Shown: positions 36,523-45,751, counted from the stretch's first letter. The stretch: DNA of 64,000 bases from Geofilum rhodophaeum (GCF_002210225.1 NZ_MWUJ01000011.1:62001-126000), one strand, 5' to 3'. The notes: a model not told the origin generated them from the letters alone. A program made the numbers and translations.

Positions 36523-37953
36523 TTGGAACCAACGGCTAAAGAGCGACTCGTCGCACTGTTCGAACAATGGTCGGGCCAGCAGCTGGCCGCCCTCAGTGAA
36601 CTGCCTCCCTCCGGCTCCTACCGGCAGTACTACCGCCTCAGCGGAGCCTCGGTAAGTGTCTTAGGAGCCATCAATCAAAACATTAAAGAAAACAGAGCTT
36701 TTTTAGAATTCAGTCGCTTCTTTCACGAAAAAGGTCTTCGCGTACCCGAAATTTACGCCGTCGACGCCGATATGGACTGCTATCTTTTGGAGGACCTGGG
36801 CAACACCACCCTTTTCGACTGGCTGTCGACCACCCGCAACGGACGCGAAATCCCCAATGAAATTGTTGCCTTTTATAAAGAAACACTGAGTCATCTGTTG
36901 GCATTTCAGGACCTGGGGCGCCAACTCGACTTTTCCCTCTGCCATCCGAGAGACCGATTTGATAAGCAGTCGATGCTCTGGGATTTGCATTATTTCAAAT
37001 ACTACTTTTTAAAACTGGCCCGTATCGAGTTCGACGAACAAGAACTTGAAGACGACTTTCATCGTTTTGCAGACTTTCTGCTGCAGGCCGACAGCTCCTG
37101 GTTTTTGTACCGCGACTTCCAAAGTCGCAACATTATGGTGGTGGATGGGAAACCCGCCTTCATCGACTACCAGGGCGGTCGTCGAGGCGCCCTGCACTAC
37201 GATTTGGCCTCCCTGCTTTACGACGCCAAAGCCGATTTGCCTCAGGAACTGCGTCAGGAGCTGCTGAACCACTACATACTGGAGCTGAGTCGCCGCCACA
37301 AAGTAAACGAGGCCCAATTCCGCGACCACTTTAACGGCTATGCCCTCATTCGCATCATGCAGGCGATGGGCGCCTATGGCTTCAGAGGCTTCTACGAAAA
37401 AAAGGAGCACTTTCTAAAAAGCATTCCTTTTGCCCTTGAAAACCTGCGCTATTTAATGCAGCAGCACAACCGGCAGAAAGAATTCCCCAGTCTGTGGCAG
37501 GCCTTGCACGAAGTGGCCCACAACGAGCGACTCCTGCAAATTTCTTCCGAATCGACCCTCACCGTTACCATCAACAGTTTTTCTTACCGACGGGGCATTC
37601 CCATCGACTTCAGCGGAAACGGCGGCGGCTTTGTATTTGATTGTCGCGCGGTGCACAATCCCGGTCGCTACGAAGCTTACCGCGACAAAACGGGCAAGGA
37701 CCCCGAGGTCATTGCCTTTTTCGAAAAGGAAAATGAAATGAAGGATTTCCTGGAAGGAGTCGGGGATTTGGTCGATCGGTCGGTGGACAAATATATCGAA
37801 CGCGGCTTTAAACATCTTATGGTCAATTTTGGTTGTACAGGAGGGCAGCATCGCTCTGTGTATGCCGCAGAACGTTTGGCCATCCACCTGAAGAACAAAT
37901 ACCAGGTGAACATTAAATTGCGCCACATTGAACAGGAAATGAAAAAAACCTAA
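36523..37953 (+). CDS. Aminoglycoside-phosphotransferase-like (AmgK-type) kinase fused to a RapZ C-terminal domain
   Basis: The protein has 476 residues and starts with TTG. Residues 1-340 form a choline/aminoglycoside kinase-like fold with catalytic loop YRDFQSRNIM (D-x-x-x-x-N) and metal-binding FIDYQGG, like AmgK, which phosphorylates MurNAc/GlcNAc at the anomeric carbon. Residues about 355-476 match the RapZ C-domain (SFSYRRGIP, FDCRAVHNPG, GCTGGQHRSVYAAERLA). In E. coli that domain senses glucosamine-6-phosphate and controls GlmS. A MurU-like nucleotidyltransferase lies seven genes downstream, supporting a cell-wall sugar salvage role. The fusion is seen directly; the enzyme's substrate is inferred. 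Confidence 0.82.
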   Translation: MEPTAKERLVALFEQWSGQQLAALSELPPSGSYRQYYRLSGASVSVLGAINQNIKENRAFLEFSRFFHEKGLRVPEIYAVDADMDCYLLEDLGNTTLFDWLSTTRNGREIPNEIVAFYKETLSHLLAFQDLGRQLDFSLCHPRDRFDKQSMLWDLHYFKYYFLKLARIEFDEQELEDDFHRFADFLLQADSSWFLYRDFQSRNIMVVDGKPAFIDYQGGRRGALHYDLASLLYDAKADLPQELRQELLNHYILELSRRHKVNEAQFRDHFNGYALIRIMQAMGAYGFRGFYEKKEHFLKSIPFALENLRYLMQQHNRQKEFPSLWQALHEVAHNERLLQISSESTLTVTINSFSYRRGIPIDFSGNGGGFVFDCRAVHNPGRYEAYRDKTGKDPEVIAFFEKENEMKDFLEGVGDLVDRSVDKYIERGFKHLMVNFGCTGGQHRSVYAAERLAIHLKNKYQVNIKLRHIEQEMKKT

Positions 37954-37977
37954 AAAAACATACTAAGCAGCTATACG

Positions 37978-40323
37978 ATGGACAACCTATTATCCTTATT
38001 GATTGCCCTCATCTTCCTGGCAGGTTTTGCCACTCCGCTGATCCACAAACTGGTCGGCAAAAAAACAGGCCTTCTTTTGGCCATCGTTCCCCTCACACTT
38101 TTTATTGTACTGGTACTGGAGCTTTTGCAACTGCCCCCTCGTGAAAGCGCTCTGCTCCAAACCTCCGTCAGTCTGCTGCCGGGTATGGATTTTGCTTTTC
38201 GCATCGACGGACTCAGTCTCATTTTTGGTTTACTCATAAGCGGTATCGGGACACTCGTGCTGCTTTACGCAGCCTTTTATATGGCCAAATACGAGCGACA
38301 GGCCCACTTTTTCACCTACCTGACCCTTTTTATGGGAGCCATGATCGGACTCGTTTTCTCCGACAACCTCATGGTGCTTTTCATATTTTGGGAAATTACC
38401 AGTGTCGCCTCCTTCTTTTTGATTGGGTTTGACCACCATGTCGACAAATCCCGGCAGGCCGCGCTGCAAGCATTGCTGATTACCGGATTTGGGGGACTCT
38501 GCCTGCTTTTCGCGGTCATCTTAACCGGCAACATCACCGGCACCTATGTCATCAGCGAGCTCCTGGAGCAAAGCATTCACTTGGGCAATCATCCCCAATA
38601 CTACCTGATACTCTCGTTGGTTATCTTAGGCGCCATCACCAAAAGCGCCCAGTTTCCCTTTCATTTTTGGTTGCCCGGAGCCATGCAGGCGCCAACCCCG
38701 GTGAGTGCCTACCTGCACAGTGCCACCATGGTCAATGCCGGGGTTTTTCTGTTGATGCGCATCTACCCCATTATGGGCGGAACCATGCCCTGGAAGTATG
38801 GCCTCATGATTACCGGAGGCATCACCATGTTTTTGGGCGCATTTTTTTCGATGGGACAACGCGACTTCAAACGCATTTTGGCCTTTACCACCATCAGTGC
38901 CCTGGGCACCATGATTTTACTTATCGGTATCGACACCACCAGTTCGCTGAAGGCCGCACTGGTCTTCTTTATTGTACACGGATTGTACAAAGGCGGGCTC
39001 TTTATGATTGCCGGCATCATCGATAAAACCACCGGGACAAGAGACATATATGATTTGCATGGACTGGGGCGGCAATTGCCTCTCACCGCCGTAGTCACTC
39101 TGCTCGCCCTGGTGAGCATGGCGGGTCTTCCCCCCATGTTGGGCTTCCTGGGTAAAGAACTCATTTACGAGGCCAAAATGCAGCTGCCTGATGTGGCCTG
39201 GCTGGTGCTGCCCCTGAGTGTCGGAGCCAACATAATGATGGTGGCCATTTCCATTACCGTCTACTACGAACTCTTTTTTCGTCGTAAAAACAAGGCAGTC
39301 ATCACCCTCAAGTACCGCGAAAGGGAACTGCCTTTCTATTTCTTGGCAGGCCCCGTGCTACTTGCTGCTGCGGGTTTGCTGCTGGGCATCAGTCCCACCT
39401 TTCTCGAATTGCCGGTAGGCAACGGCCTCTTTTTCATGGGCACCCTCACCGAAAGCATCCATCTTTCGCTCTGGCATGGATTCAACGAAGTGCTCTTGCT
39501 CAGCATTTTCACTGTACTTTCAGGCATCAGCGTTTTTATACTACGTGCACCCATCACTCGCTTCATACAAAAAATGGTCAGGTGGTTCGACCAGTGGCAC
39601 CTGCCCACCCTGTTTGCCCAACTTATCAACAAATACCTGACCGCGGCAGCCAAAAACACCAACTTGCTGCAGCACGGCTACCACCGCTTTTATCTGCTCA
39701 CCTTTTTCCTGGCTGTGATTGCCCTAATGGGACTGCAAATTTTCCGCATCACCGAAATTGACCTGCCCGAGCTGGCTGCCAGTCCCATAAAGATACACGT
39801 CGCCCTACTCCTGCTCATCTCTGCAGGAGCAGTCATCTATGCCGTTTTCTCCTCCTCGCGCCTCTCCGCCATCCTGGCCATGGGCGTAGTGGGCTACGGC
39901 ATCGCCCTCTTGTACCTATACTACGGGGCCATCGACCTGGCCATCACCCAGTTTTTATCGGAAACTGTTTTGATGGTACTTTTTGTCATGGTCATTTATT
40001 ACCTCCCTTCCTTTGCGGTCCTGTCCAGTCGCAAATCACGCCTGCGCGACGGACTCATTTCCCTGGGCGTCGGCACCTTCATCACCCTGGTGGTGCTTAA
40101 AGCCAAATTCTTGAATTTACAAACCCCCATTTCAGAATATTTTGCCGCAACGGCCTACACCGAGGCACACGGGCGCAACATTGTCAACGTAATTCTGGTC
40201 GATTTCCGGGCCCTCGATACCATGGGCGAAGTAACCGTACTCATTCTGGCTGCGGCAGGTGTATATTCGCTTTTCCGTTTTCAAATCAAAACCCTGAAAA
40301 AGAAAAAACAAAATAAAGCATGA
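37978..40323 (+). CDS. mrpA: Mrp cation/proton antiporter subunit A
   Basis: The protein has 781 residues and about 20 membrane helices. The N-terminal two thirds are a complex-I-like proton channel (FRIDGLSLIFGLLISGIG, WEITSVASFFLIGFDHH, KSAQFPFHFWLPGAMQAPTPVSAYLHSATMVNAG in its pieces), including the conserved glutamate/lysine region. The C-terminal third is the MrpA-specific extension with FLSETVLMVLFVMVIYYLP and a DFRALDTMGEVTV motif. With MrpB-G it exchanges sodium for protons at the inner membrane. The stop overlaps the mrpB start by 4 bases. Confidence 0.95.
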   Translation: MDNLLSLLIALIFLAGFATPLIHKLVGKKTGLLLAIVPLTLFIVLVLELLQLPPRESALLQTSVSLLPGMDFAFRIDGLSLIFGLLISGIGTLVLLYAAFYMAKYERQAHFFTYLTLFMGAMIGLVFSDNLMVLFIFWEITSVASFFLIGFDHHVDKSRQAALQALLITGFGGLCLLFAVILTGNITGTYVISELLEQSIHLGNHPQYYLILSLVILGAITKSAQFPFHFWLPGAMQAPTPVSAYLHSATMVNAGVFLLMRIYPIMGGTMPWKYGLMITGGITMFLGAFFSMGQRDFKRILAFTTISALGTMILLIGIDTTSSLKAALVFFIVHGLYKGGLFMIAGIIDKTTGTRDIYDLHGLGRQLPLTAVVTLLALVSMAGLPPMLGFLGKELIYEAKMQLPDVAWLVLPLSVGANIMMVAISITVYYELFFRRKNKAVITLKYRERELPFYFLAGPVLLAAAGLLLGISPTFLELPVGNGLFFMGTLTESIHLSLWHGFNEVLLLSIFTVLSGISVFILRAPITRFIQKMVRWFDQWHLPTLFAQLINKYLTAAAKNTNLLQHGYHRFYLLTFFLAVIALMGLQIFRITEIDLPELAASPIKIHVALLLLISAGAVIYAVFSSSRLSAILAMGVVGYGIALLYLYYGAIDLAITQFLSETVLMVLFVMVIYYLPSFAVLSSRKSRLRDGLISLGVGTFITLVVLKAKFLNLQTPISEYFAATAYTEAHGRNIVNVILVDFRALDTMGEVTVLILAAAGVYSLFRFQIKTLKKKKQNKA

Positions 40324-40748
40324 ACAACATCATCCTCGAAAAAATAGCACTGCTCTTCCTGCGGGGCATGGCAATCATGTCGGTATTTCTATTGCTGCGC
40401 GGCCACAACAGTCCCGGTGGCGGCTTCATAGGCGCCATTGTACTGGCCATCGGCTTTATTTTTTACAGTATGATTTTCGGTTCCGAACGCATTGAGCGCA
40501 TCCTCTATTTTAATACACGCATTTGGATGGGGATCGGACTGGGTTTGGTCTTGGTCGCCGCCGTTTGGCCTGTTTTTTTGGGTCTGGACCCGCTTACCGG
40601 ACTTTGGTACACGGGCAACTGGCCGCTCCTGGGTGAAATACACCTGGGAACCCCCTTGATTTTCGACACCGGCATTTTTATAGGGGTAGCTGGACTCATT
40701 CTTTCTGTAATCATCACCATAATGGAGGTTCTCAAATGGAATACATAA
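40320..40748 (+). CDS. mrpB: Mrp antiporter subunit B
   Basis: The protein has 142 residues and four membrane helices. The family signature SPGGGFIGA is present (HNSPGGGFIGAIVLAIGF), with RIERILYF and a C-terminal VAGLILSVIITI helix. It overlaps mrpA by 4 bases and mrpC by 13 bases. Confidence 0.93.
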   Translation: MNNIILEKIALLFLRGMAIMSVFLLLRGHNSPGGGFIGAIVLAIGFIFYSMIFGSERIERILYFNTRIWMGIGLGLVLVAAVWPVFLGLDPLTGLWYTGNWPLLGEIHLGTPLIFDTGIFIGVAGLILSVIITIMEVLKWNT

Positions 40749-41089
40749 TTGCAATTTTTATCGGCCTACTATATTCCTGCGGGGTTTATCTGGTCTTGCG
40801 CCGCAGTATCGTTAAAGTCATTCTGGGCGTTTTTGTGCTCAGCAATGCCACCAATCTCATCATCTTTTTATCGGGTGGCATCACACGTGGCGGCGCGTCC
40901 TTCATTCCCGAAGGTGCCGAAACCGTAGATCCGGCCACCATTTCAGATCCCCTGCCGCAAGCATTAATTCTCACGGCCATCGTCATCAGCCTGGGCATAT
41001 CTGCCTACATCCTGGCCCTCAAATACCGCTATTTCGACGTAACCGGCACCCACGATCTGGACCAACTTAAAAACACCGACCAACGATGA
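40736..41089 (+). CDS. mrpC: Mrp antiporter subunit C (NuoK-like)
   Basis: The protein has 117 residues and three membrane helices, related to complex I NuoK. Typical segments are GVYLVLRRSIVKVILGVFVLSNATNLIIF and DPLPQALILTAIVISLG. The start lies inside mrpB (13-base overlap) and the stop overlaps mrpD by 4 bases. Confidence 0.93.
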   Translation: MEYIIAIFIGLLYSCGVYLVLRRSIVKVILGVFVLSNATNLIIFLSGGITRGGASFIPEGAETVDPATISDPLPQALILTAIVISLGISAYILALKYRYFDVTGTHDLDQLKNTDQR

Positions 41090-42576
41090 TATTGTTTGCA
41101 CTACTACTTATTCCGTTCACCTACCTGATGCTGGCCCTCCTGATCAAAAAAGCAGGCATCAAAAAAAGGCTGGCCCTGGTCTTTTCGACACTCAACCTAC
41201 TGTGGGCCATGGCCTTGATACCCATTGTCCAGTTTAAAGAAATCATAGTGGTGCAAATGGGTGGCTGGAGTGCCCCCTTTGGCATTTCCCTGGTGGCCGA
41301 CCGCTTCAGCGTACTCATGCTGCTGGTCACCGCCTTCATCTTTTTTCTCACCACGGTGTACGCTACGCAGTCGGTCGACAAGGCCCGACGGAAAAACGGA
41401 CACTTCTTTTTCACCTTCGGGATACTCATGGGAGTCAACGGCAGCTTTATGGCGGGCGACCTTTTCAACCTTTACGTATGGTTCGAAGTCATGCTCATGT
41501 CCTCCTTCATTCTGGTGAGCCTGGGTGGCGAACGCAAGCAGCTCGAGGGTTCCATCAAATACCTGATTCTCAATCTCATTTCCTCGCTGTTTTTTGTTGC
41601 AGGTATTGGCTTGCTCTATGGCAAACTGGGCTCGCTCAACCTGGCCGACCTGTCGCAAAAAATGGAGCTGGCCCGGGCCAATTTGGCCGTACTTAATCCG
41701 GCGCTCATACTCATTTTTGTAGGTTTTGCCATCAAAGGAGCACTCTTTCCCTTCTTCTTTTGGCTGCCCGCCTCGTACCACACTCCGCCCCCGGCAGTAA
41801 CGGCCTTATTTGCAGGTCTGCTGACCAAGGTTGGCATCTACTCCCTCATTCGTTTCTACACCCTCTTTTTGTACTACGATGCAGGCTTTTGGCAGCAGGT
41901 AGTCCTTTGGATGGGCGCCCTTTCCATGGTTATTGGTGTTGTGGCCGCCTCCTCGCAATACGATTTTCGAAAAATTCTGTCCTTCCACATCATCTCCCAG
42001 GTGGGCTATGTGGTCATTGCGCTGGGCTTCTTTACCGAGGCTGCCCTGACCGCCGCCATCTTTTTTCTGGTTCACAATATGCTGTCGAAGACCAATGCTT
42101 TTTTGGTAGCCGGATGGGTGCATCGCGAAAAAGGGACGCTCAACCTAAAAGTTCTGGGCGATATGTTCAAAAAGAGCCCCGTTTGGGGCATCCTCTTTTT
42201 CATCTCCGCCTTCAGTCTGGCCGGCCTGCCCCCCTTAAGCGGCTTCTTTGGCAAATACCTTGTGCTTCAATCCGGCATTGAAGCCGGCTACACCGGAGTG
42301 GCTCTGCTGGCTTTGTTTGTGGGACTCTTCACCCTGTTTTCTATGGTAAAAATTTGGCTGGAGGTCTTTTGGAAAAAACAGCCCGAGGACAGCGCCATGG
42401 AGTGGCCGGTGAATCAAAAGCCAGCCCACTGGATGCTCTTCTCTTCCCTGGCACTGGGGGCAGCCATTGTCGCCATGGGCTTATGGGCCGCCCCCATTGC
42501 AGAGTACTGTGAGGCGGCGGCACAAGATCTGTTGAATCCTTCAAAATACATAGAATATGTTCTGGGACCTTCTTAA
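41086..42576 (+). CDS. mrpD: Mrp antiporter subunit D
   Basis: The protein has 496 residues and about 14 membrane helices, related to NuoL/M/N. Visible motifs are NLYVWFEVMLMSSF with the conserved Glu, FAIKGALFPFFFWLPASYHTPPPAVTALFAGLLTKVGIYS (in parts; the Lys and Pro-Pro are conserved), and the discontinuous helix VHNMLSKTNAF. It overlaps mrpC by 4 and mrpE by 20 bases. Confidence 0.94.
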   Translation: MILFALLLIPFTYLMLALLIKKAGIKKRLALVFSTLNLLWAMALIPIVQFKEIIVVQMGGWSAPFGISLVADRFSVLMLLVTAFIFFLTTVYATQSVDKARRKNGHFFFTFGILMGVNGSFMAGDLFNLYVWFEVMLMSSFILVSLGGERKQLEGSIKYLILNLISSLFFVAGIGLLYGKLGSLNLADLSQKMELARANLAVLNPALILIFVGFAIKGALFPFFFWLPASYHTPPPAVTALFAGLLTKVGIYSLIRFYTLFLYYDAGFWQQVVLWMGALSMVIGVVAASSQYDFRKILSFHIISQVGYVVIALGFFTEAALTAAIFFLVHNMLSKTNAFLVAGWVHREKGTLNLKVLGDMFKKSPVWGILFFISAFSLAGLPPLSGFFGKYLVLQSGIEAGYTGVALLALFVGLFTLFSMVKIWLEVFWKKQPEDSAMEWPVNQKPAHWMLFSSLALGAAIVAMGLWAAPIAEYCEAAAQDLLNPSKYIEYVLGPS

Positions 42577-42919
42577 AAAAACCTTCAGCTGGCAGTTTAT
42601 ACGGCGCCAATACTACCTGGCTCTGCTCTTTTTCTATTTTTGCTATAAAATTGTAGAATCGGGCTGGGCTGTAGCCTGGCAGATCCTAAAAGGCTCCAGG
42701 GGCGAGAACGGCGGAATTTTTGCCTACCACACCCAGGTAAATAAACCCTGGCAACTCATCATTTTATTCAACATGCTGAGTATGACCCCGGGCTCTCTTT
42801 CTGTGGATGTGGACGAAGAAGGCCAGGTGATTCAGGTCCATTTGCTGAATCTGGACGACCGGGATGATTTTATGGCCGTAACCCAAAAAATTGAATCTTT
42901 ACTGATAAAAGCACTCTGA
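42557..42919 (+). CDS. mrpE: Mrp antiporter subunit E (short form)
   Basis: The protein has 120 residues. The conserved core NMLSMTPGSLSVDVDEEG and VHLLNL is present. It is shorter than the usual MrpE (about 155-170) because only one N-terminal membrane helix pair remains; the C-terminal part is intact. It overlaps mrpD by 20 bases, the longest overlap in this operon. Confidence 0.88.
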   Translation: MFWDLLKKTFSWQFIRRQYYLALLFFYFCYKIVESGWAVAWQILKGSRGENGGIFAYHTQVNKPWQLIILFNMLSMTPGSLSVDVDEEGQVIQVHLLNLDDRDDFMAVTQKIESLLIKAL

Positions 42920-42920
42920 C

Positions 42921-43208
42921 ATGGAACCAGCAATTTTTCTGGAAAACGCAGCAGTCGGCGCCATCTGGATCATGACCATAAGCCTGGTCTTCCCCCTTTT
43001 GCGCCTCTTTAAAGGCCCTTCTCTGCCCGACCGGGTAGTAGCGCTCGACCAGATTTCGGTCATTATTGTGAGCATCATTATTTGCGACATCATATACTCA
43101 CGCAACGAAATTGAACTCGACGTGGTGTTGATTATATCCTTTTTACTGGCCATCAGTCCCATGATTATAGCCCGTTTTCTTTACAAACAAAAAAGCGACA
43201 ATGATTGA
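42921..43208 (+). CDS. mrpF: Mrp antiporter subunit F
   Basis: The protein has 95 residues and three membrane helices. The family segment RLFKGPSLPDRVVALDQIS is present, with the conserved Asp-Arg. It lies one base after mrpE and overlaps mrpG by 8 bases. Confidence 0.92.
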   Translation: MEPAIFLENAAVGAIWIMTISLVFPLLRLFKGPSLPDRVVALDQISVIIVSIIICDIIYSRNEIELDVVLIISFLLAISPMIIARFLYKQKSDND

Positions 43209-43536
43209 ATACATTACAGGCGGTCTCCTTATAATTAGCGCATTGGTCGTACTTATCGCTTCGCTCGGCATCATACGGTTCAAGGACTTGTACGCACGCA
43301 TGCATGTAGTAACCAAAGTGTCCTCCTTTGGGCTGCTTTTGCTGCTCTTAGCTCTCAACCTGCTTACCCTAAAATGGTGGGTACTGCTGGAATCGCTCAT
43401 CATCTTCCACATCCTCATTTTTCTGTCCCCCATTTCGGCCCACGTAACGGCTAAGGTCAACTTGTGGCTGGATAAAAACGATTTGCCTGCCGACCCCGAA
43501 GCAGAGGAAAGCAGCACAGAAAACCAAGCGAAATGA
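43201..43536 (+). CDS. mrpG: Mrp antiporter subunit G
   Basis: The protein has 111 residues and three membrane helices. The signature GIIRFKDLYARMHVVTKVSSFG is present with conserved Arg and His, followed by PISAHVTAKV and an acidic tail (DPEAEESSTE). It overlaps mrpF by 8 bases and the nucleotidyltransferase gene by 4, so the latter is translationally coupled to the antiporter operon. Confidence 0.92.
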   Translation: MIEYITGGLLIISALVVLIASLGIIRFKDLYARMHVVTKVSSFGLLLLLLALNLLTLKWWVLLESLIIFHILIFLSPISAHVTAKVNLWLDKNDLPADPEAEESSTENQAK

Positions 43537-44300
43537 CCGCACTAAACGCCATGATTTTTGCAGCAGGCAGAGGGACACGTTTACATCCACTGACCCTGCA
43601 CACCCCTAAAGCTTTGGTGACCATTGGCGAATACCCAATGTTGGCCTTTGCGCTGGCTAAGGCAGAGCGCCTGGGGGCATCGCGCTGTGTCGTCAACATT
43701 CATCACCATGCACAACAGGTACGCGACTACCTTGAGCAAAGACCCTCCGGCAAAATGGAGATCCTGATCTCCGACGAAAGTGAGGCCCTGCTCGATACCG
43801 GCGGCGGTCTTTTGAAAGCCGCCCCCCTTTTTGAAACCGGCGCCGATCTGCTGTTGCTTAATGCAGATGTACTCACCAACGCCCCCCTGGAACAGCTCCT
43901 GATGTTCCATCGCGAAAGCCAATCGCTGGCCACCCTGCTGGTACAGGAACGAAAAGCCTCCCGTTATTTATTATTCGACAACAACATGCAGCTTTGTGGC
44001 TGGCAAAACCCGGCCAGCGGAGAAGAAATTCGTCTGGATCGAACTCAAACAGCACTCCACTCCTATGGCTTCAACGGCATTCAGTTGATTCAGCATCGCT
44101 TTCTGGATTTAATCAAGGGAAAGGAAGATAAATTTTCCATCACCCCACTCTACCTACAACTTGCAGAAATGCACCCCATTAAGGGCTGGTTGCCCGGCCA
44201 GCCCTTCGAGTGGTTCGACATAGGTTCTATCGATAAATTGAACAAGGCAAGCAAGTTATTCTTATCTTGCGATCCGGAAAAACGTCGAACCTTCTTTTAG
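43533..44300 (+). CDS. Sugar-1-phosphate nucleotidyltransferase, MurU-like
   Basis: The protein has 255 residues. The N-terminal motif AAGRGTRLHPLT (11-20) with PKALV, and LLNADV with the metal-binding Asp (about 110), identify an NTP-transferase fold. The size and layout (EWFDIGSIDKL near the end) fit MurU, which makes UDP-MurNAc from MurNAc-1-phosphate and UTP in cell-wall recycling. The kinase that would supply the substrate is probably the AmgK-like/RapZ fusion at 36523. Related mannose- or glucose-1-phosphate enzymes cannot be excluded by sequence alone. The start overlaps the mrpG stop by 4 bases. Confidence 0.8.
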   Translation: MTALNAMIFAAGRGTRLHPLTLHTPKALVTIGEYPMLAFALAKAERLGASRCVVNIHHHAQQVRDYLEQRPSGKMEILISDESEALLDTGGGLLKAAPLFETGADLLLLNADVLTNAPLEQLLMFHRESQSLATLLVQERKASRYLLFDNNMQLCGWQNPASGEEIRLDRTQTALHSYGFNGIQLIQHRFLDLIKGKEDKFSITPLYLQLAEMHPIKGWLPGQPFEWFDIGSIDKLNKASKLFLSCDPEKRRTFF

Positions 44301-44374
44301 TCCGGCCCCTTATCTTGCCAGGGTATGCTTCCCGCAAGCTCCAACCGACCGGATAAAGAAAAAAACTTACTAAA

Positions 44375-45733
44375 ATGGATCTTAGGAAAAGACGCGTGGT
44401 CGCAAGAACCATTGCGCGCCCTTTCGAAAAGTTTTTCGAAAGAATTTCCGGTGGCGGCATCCTATTGATGTTTGTCACCCTGGCAGCCCTTTTATGGGCC
44501 AACTCTCCCTTACAGGGATACTATAATTTGGTGTGGGACTACGACCTGTTTTTAGGTGTAAGCGCTTATGAGCTGCATCATTCGGTACTGCATTGGATCA
44601 ACGATGGCCTTATGGTCATTTTCTTTTTTGTGGTAGGCCTGGAAATCAAGCGCGAATTTATTGCCGGCGAATTATCCAGCTTTCGGCAAGCCATATTCCC
44701 CCTCATTGCCGCCGTTGGAGGTATGCTGGTTCCCATTCTCCTCTTCTCCATATTTGGCCTTTCGGGCGAGGCGTCCAAAGGCTGGGGCATTCCTATGGCC
44801 ACCGACATCGCCTTTTCTCTGGCCGTTCTTGGAATTTTGGGCAGTCGGGTGCCCCTTAGCCTGAAGGTCTTCCTCACCGCCCTGGCCATCGTCGACGACC
44901 TCGGTGCCATCCTGGTCATTGCCCTGTTTTACAGTCATCAAATTTACTGGAGCTACCTGCTTATCGCCTTTGGCTTATTGCTTGTATTGGTACTGGCCAA
45001 TTATTTTGATGTTCAAATTATTCACCTCTATACGGGCATCGGCTTCCTCATCTGGTTTCTCTTCCTTAAGTCGGGCATCCACCCCACCATCGCCGGGGTA
45101 CTCATTGCCTTTACCATACCTGCGCGCCCTAAAGTAAAAATCAATCAGTTCATCCCCAAAATCAAATGGCGTTTGCGCAAATTTCGTGGTCTTCCGGAAG
45201 ACGACACTGATTTTGTCCTGAGTAACGAACAACTCTCAGCCATCGATCACATTGAGGAACTGGTTAAAGAAGTACAAAGCCCCCTGCAGATGATTGAGCA
45301 CCATTTGAGTGGCATGGTCAACTACCTGATTCTGCCCCTCTTTGCCCTGGCCAATGCGGGAGTAACCATATTGGCGCAAGATGCCGGCAAAAATGGAGAA
45401 AGCGCTGTTTTCACCTCCTTATCACTGATTGTAGCCTTGAGCCTGATATTTGGAAAAGCCATAGGCATCTCGCTGTTTTCCTGGCTGGCAGTAAAATTCA
45501 AAATCGCCGCCAAACCCAAGCATGTGCCCTGGATAGCATTTGTTGGCTTAGGCCTACTGGGAGGCATCGGTTTCACCATGTCGCTTTTCATTGCCAACCT
45601 GGCCTTTCAGGACCCCGCCTTGCTCGACCAGGCTAAAATCGGCATCTTCTTTGGCTCCATTGTATCGGGACTAGCTGGATATTTTCTGCTGCGTCACGTT
45701 TTAAAAGCCCCCACTGCAGCAGGCGAAGAATAA
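44375..45733 (+). CDS. nhaA: Sodium/proton antiporter NhaA
   Basis: The protein has 452 residues and about 12 membrane helices. The signature motifs are LRVFFFVVGLEIKREF-like (MVIFFFVVGLEIKREFI), ATDIAFSLAVLGILG and the ion-binding pair of Asp in LAIVDDLGAILVIALFY. It exports sodium in exchange for two protons. It is longer than E. coli NhaA (388) owing to a hydrophilic insertion around residues 250-310 (KINQFIPKIKWRLRKF..., LPEDDTDF...). It lies 74 bases past the nucleotidyltransferase and ends at the bidirectional terminator 45752-45785. With Mrp it gives two sodium export routes side by side. Confidence 0.95.
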   Translation: MDLRKRRVVARTIARPFEKFFERISGGGILLMFVTLAALLWANSPLQGYYNLVWDYDLFLGVSAYELHHSVLHWINDGLMVIFFFVVGLEIKREFIAGELSSFRQAIFPLIAAVGGMLVPILLFSIFGLSGEASKGWGIPMATDIAFSLAVLGILGSRVPLSLKVFLTALAIVDDLGAILVIALFYSHQIYWSYLLIAFGLLLVLVLANYFDVQIIHLYTGIGFLIWFLFLKSGIHPTIAGVLIAFTIPARPKVKINQFIPKIKWRLRKFRGLPEDDTDFVLSNEQLSAIDHIEELVKEVQSPLQMIEHHLSGMVNYLILPLFALANAGVTILAQDAGKNGESAVFTSLSLIVALSLIFGKAIGISLFSWLAVKFKIAAKPKHVPWIAFVGLGLLGGIGFTMSLFIANLAFQDPALLDQAKIGIFFGSIVSGLAGYFLLRHVLKAPTAAGEE

Positions 45734-45751
45734 ACCCCATGGTATCAAAAC

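Noticed and set aside
37978-43536. A hydrogenase or complex I operon, because Mrp proteins resemble NuoK/L/M/N
   Set aside because: The order A-B-C-D-E-F-G with small E, F and G subunits is diagnostic for Mrp, and no hydrogenase catalytic, NADH or iron-sulphur subunit is present.
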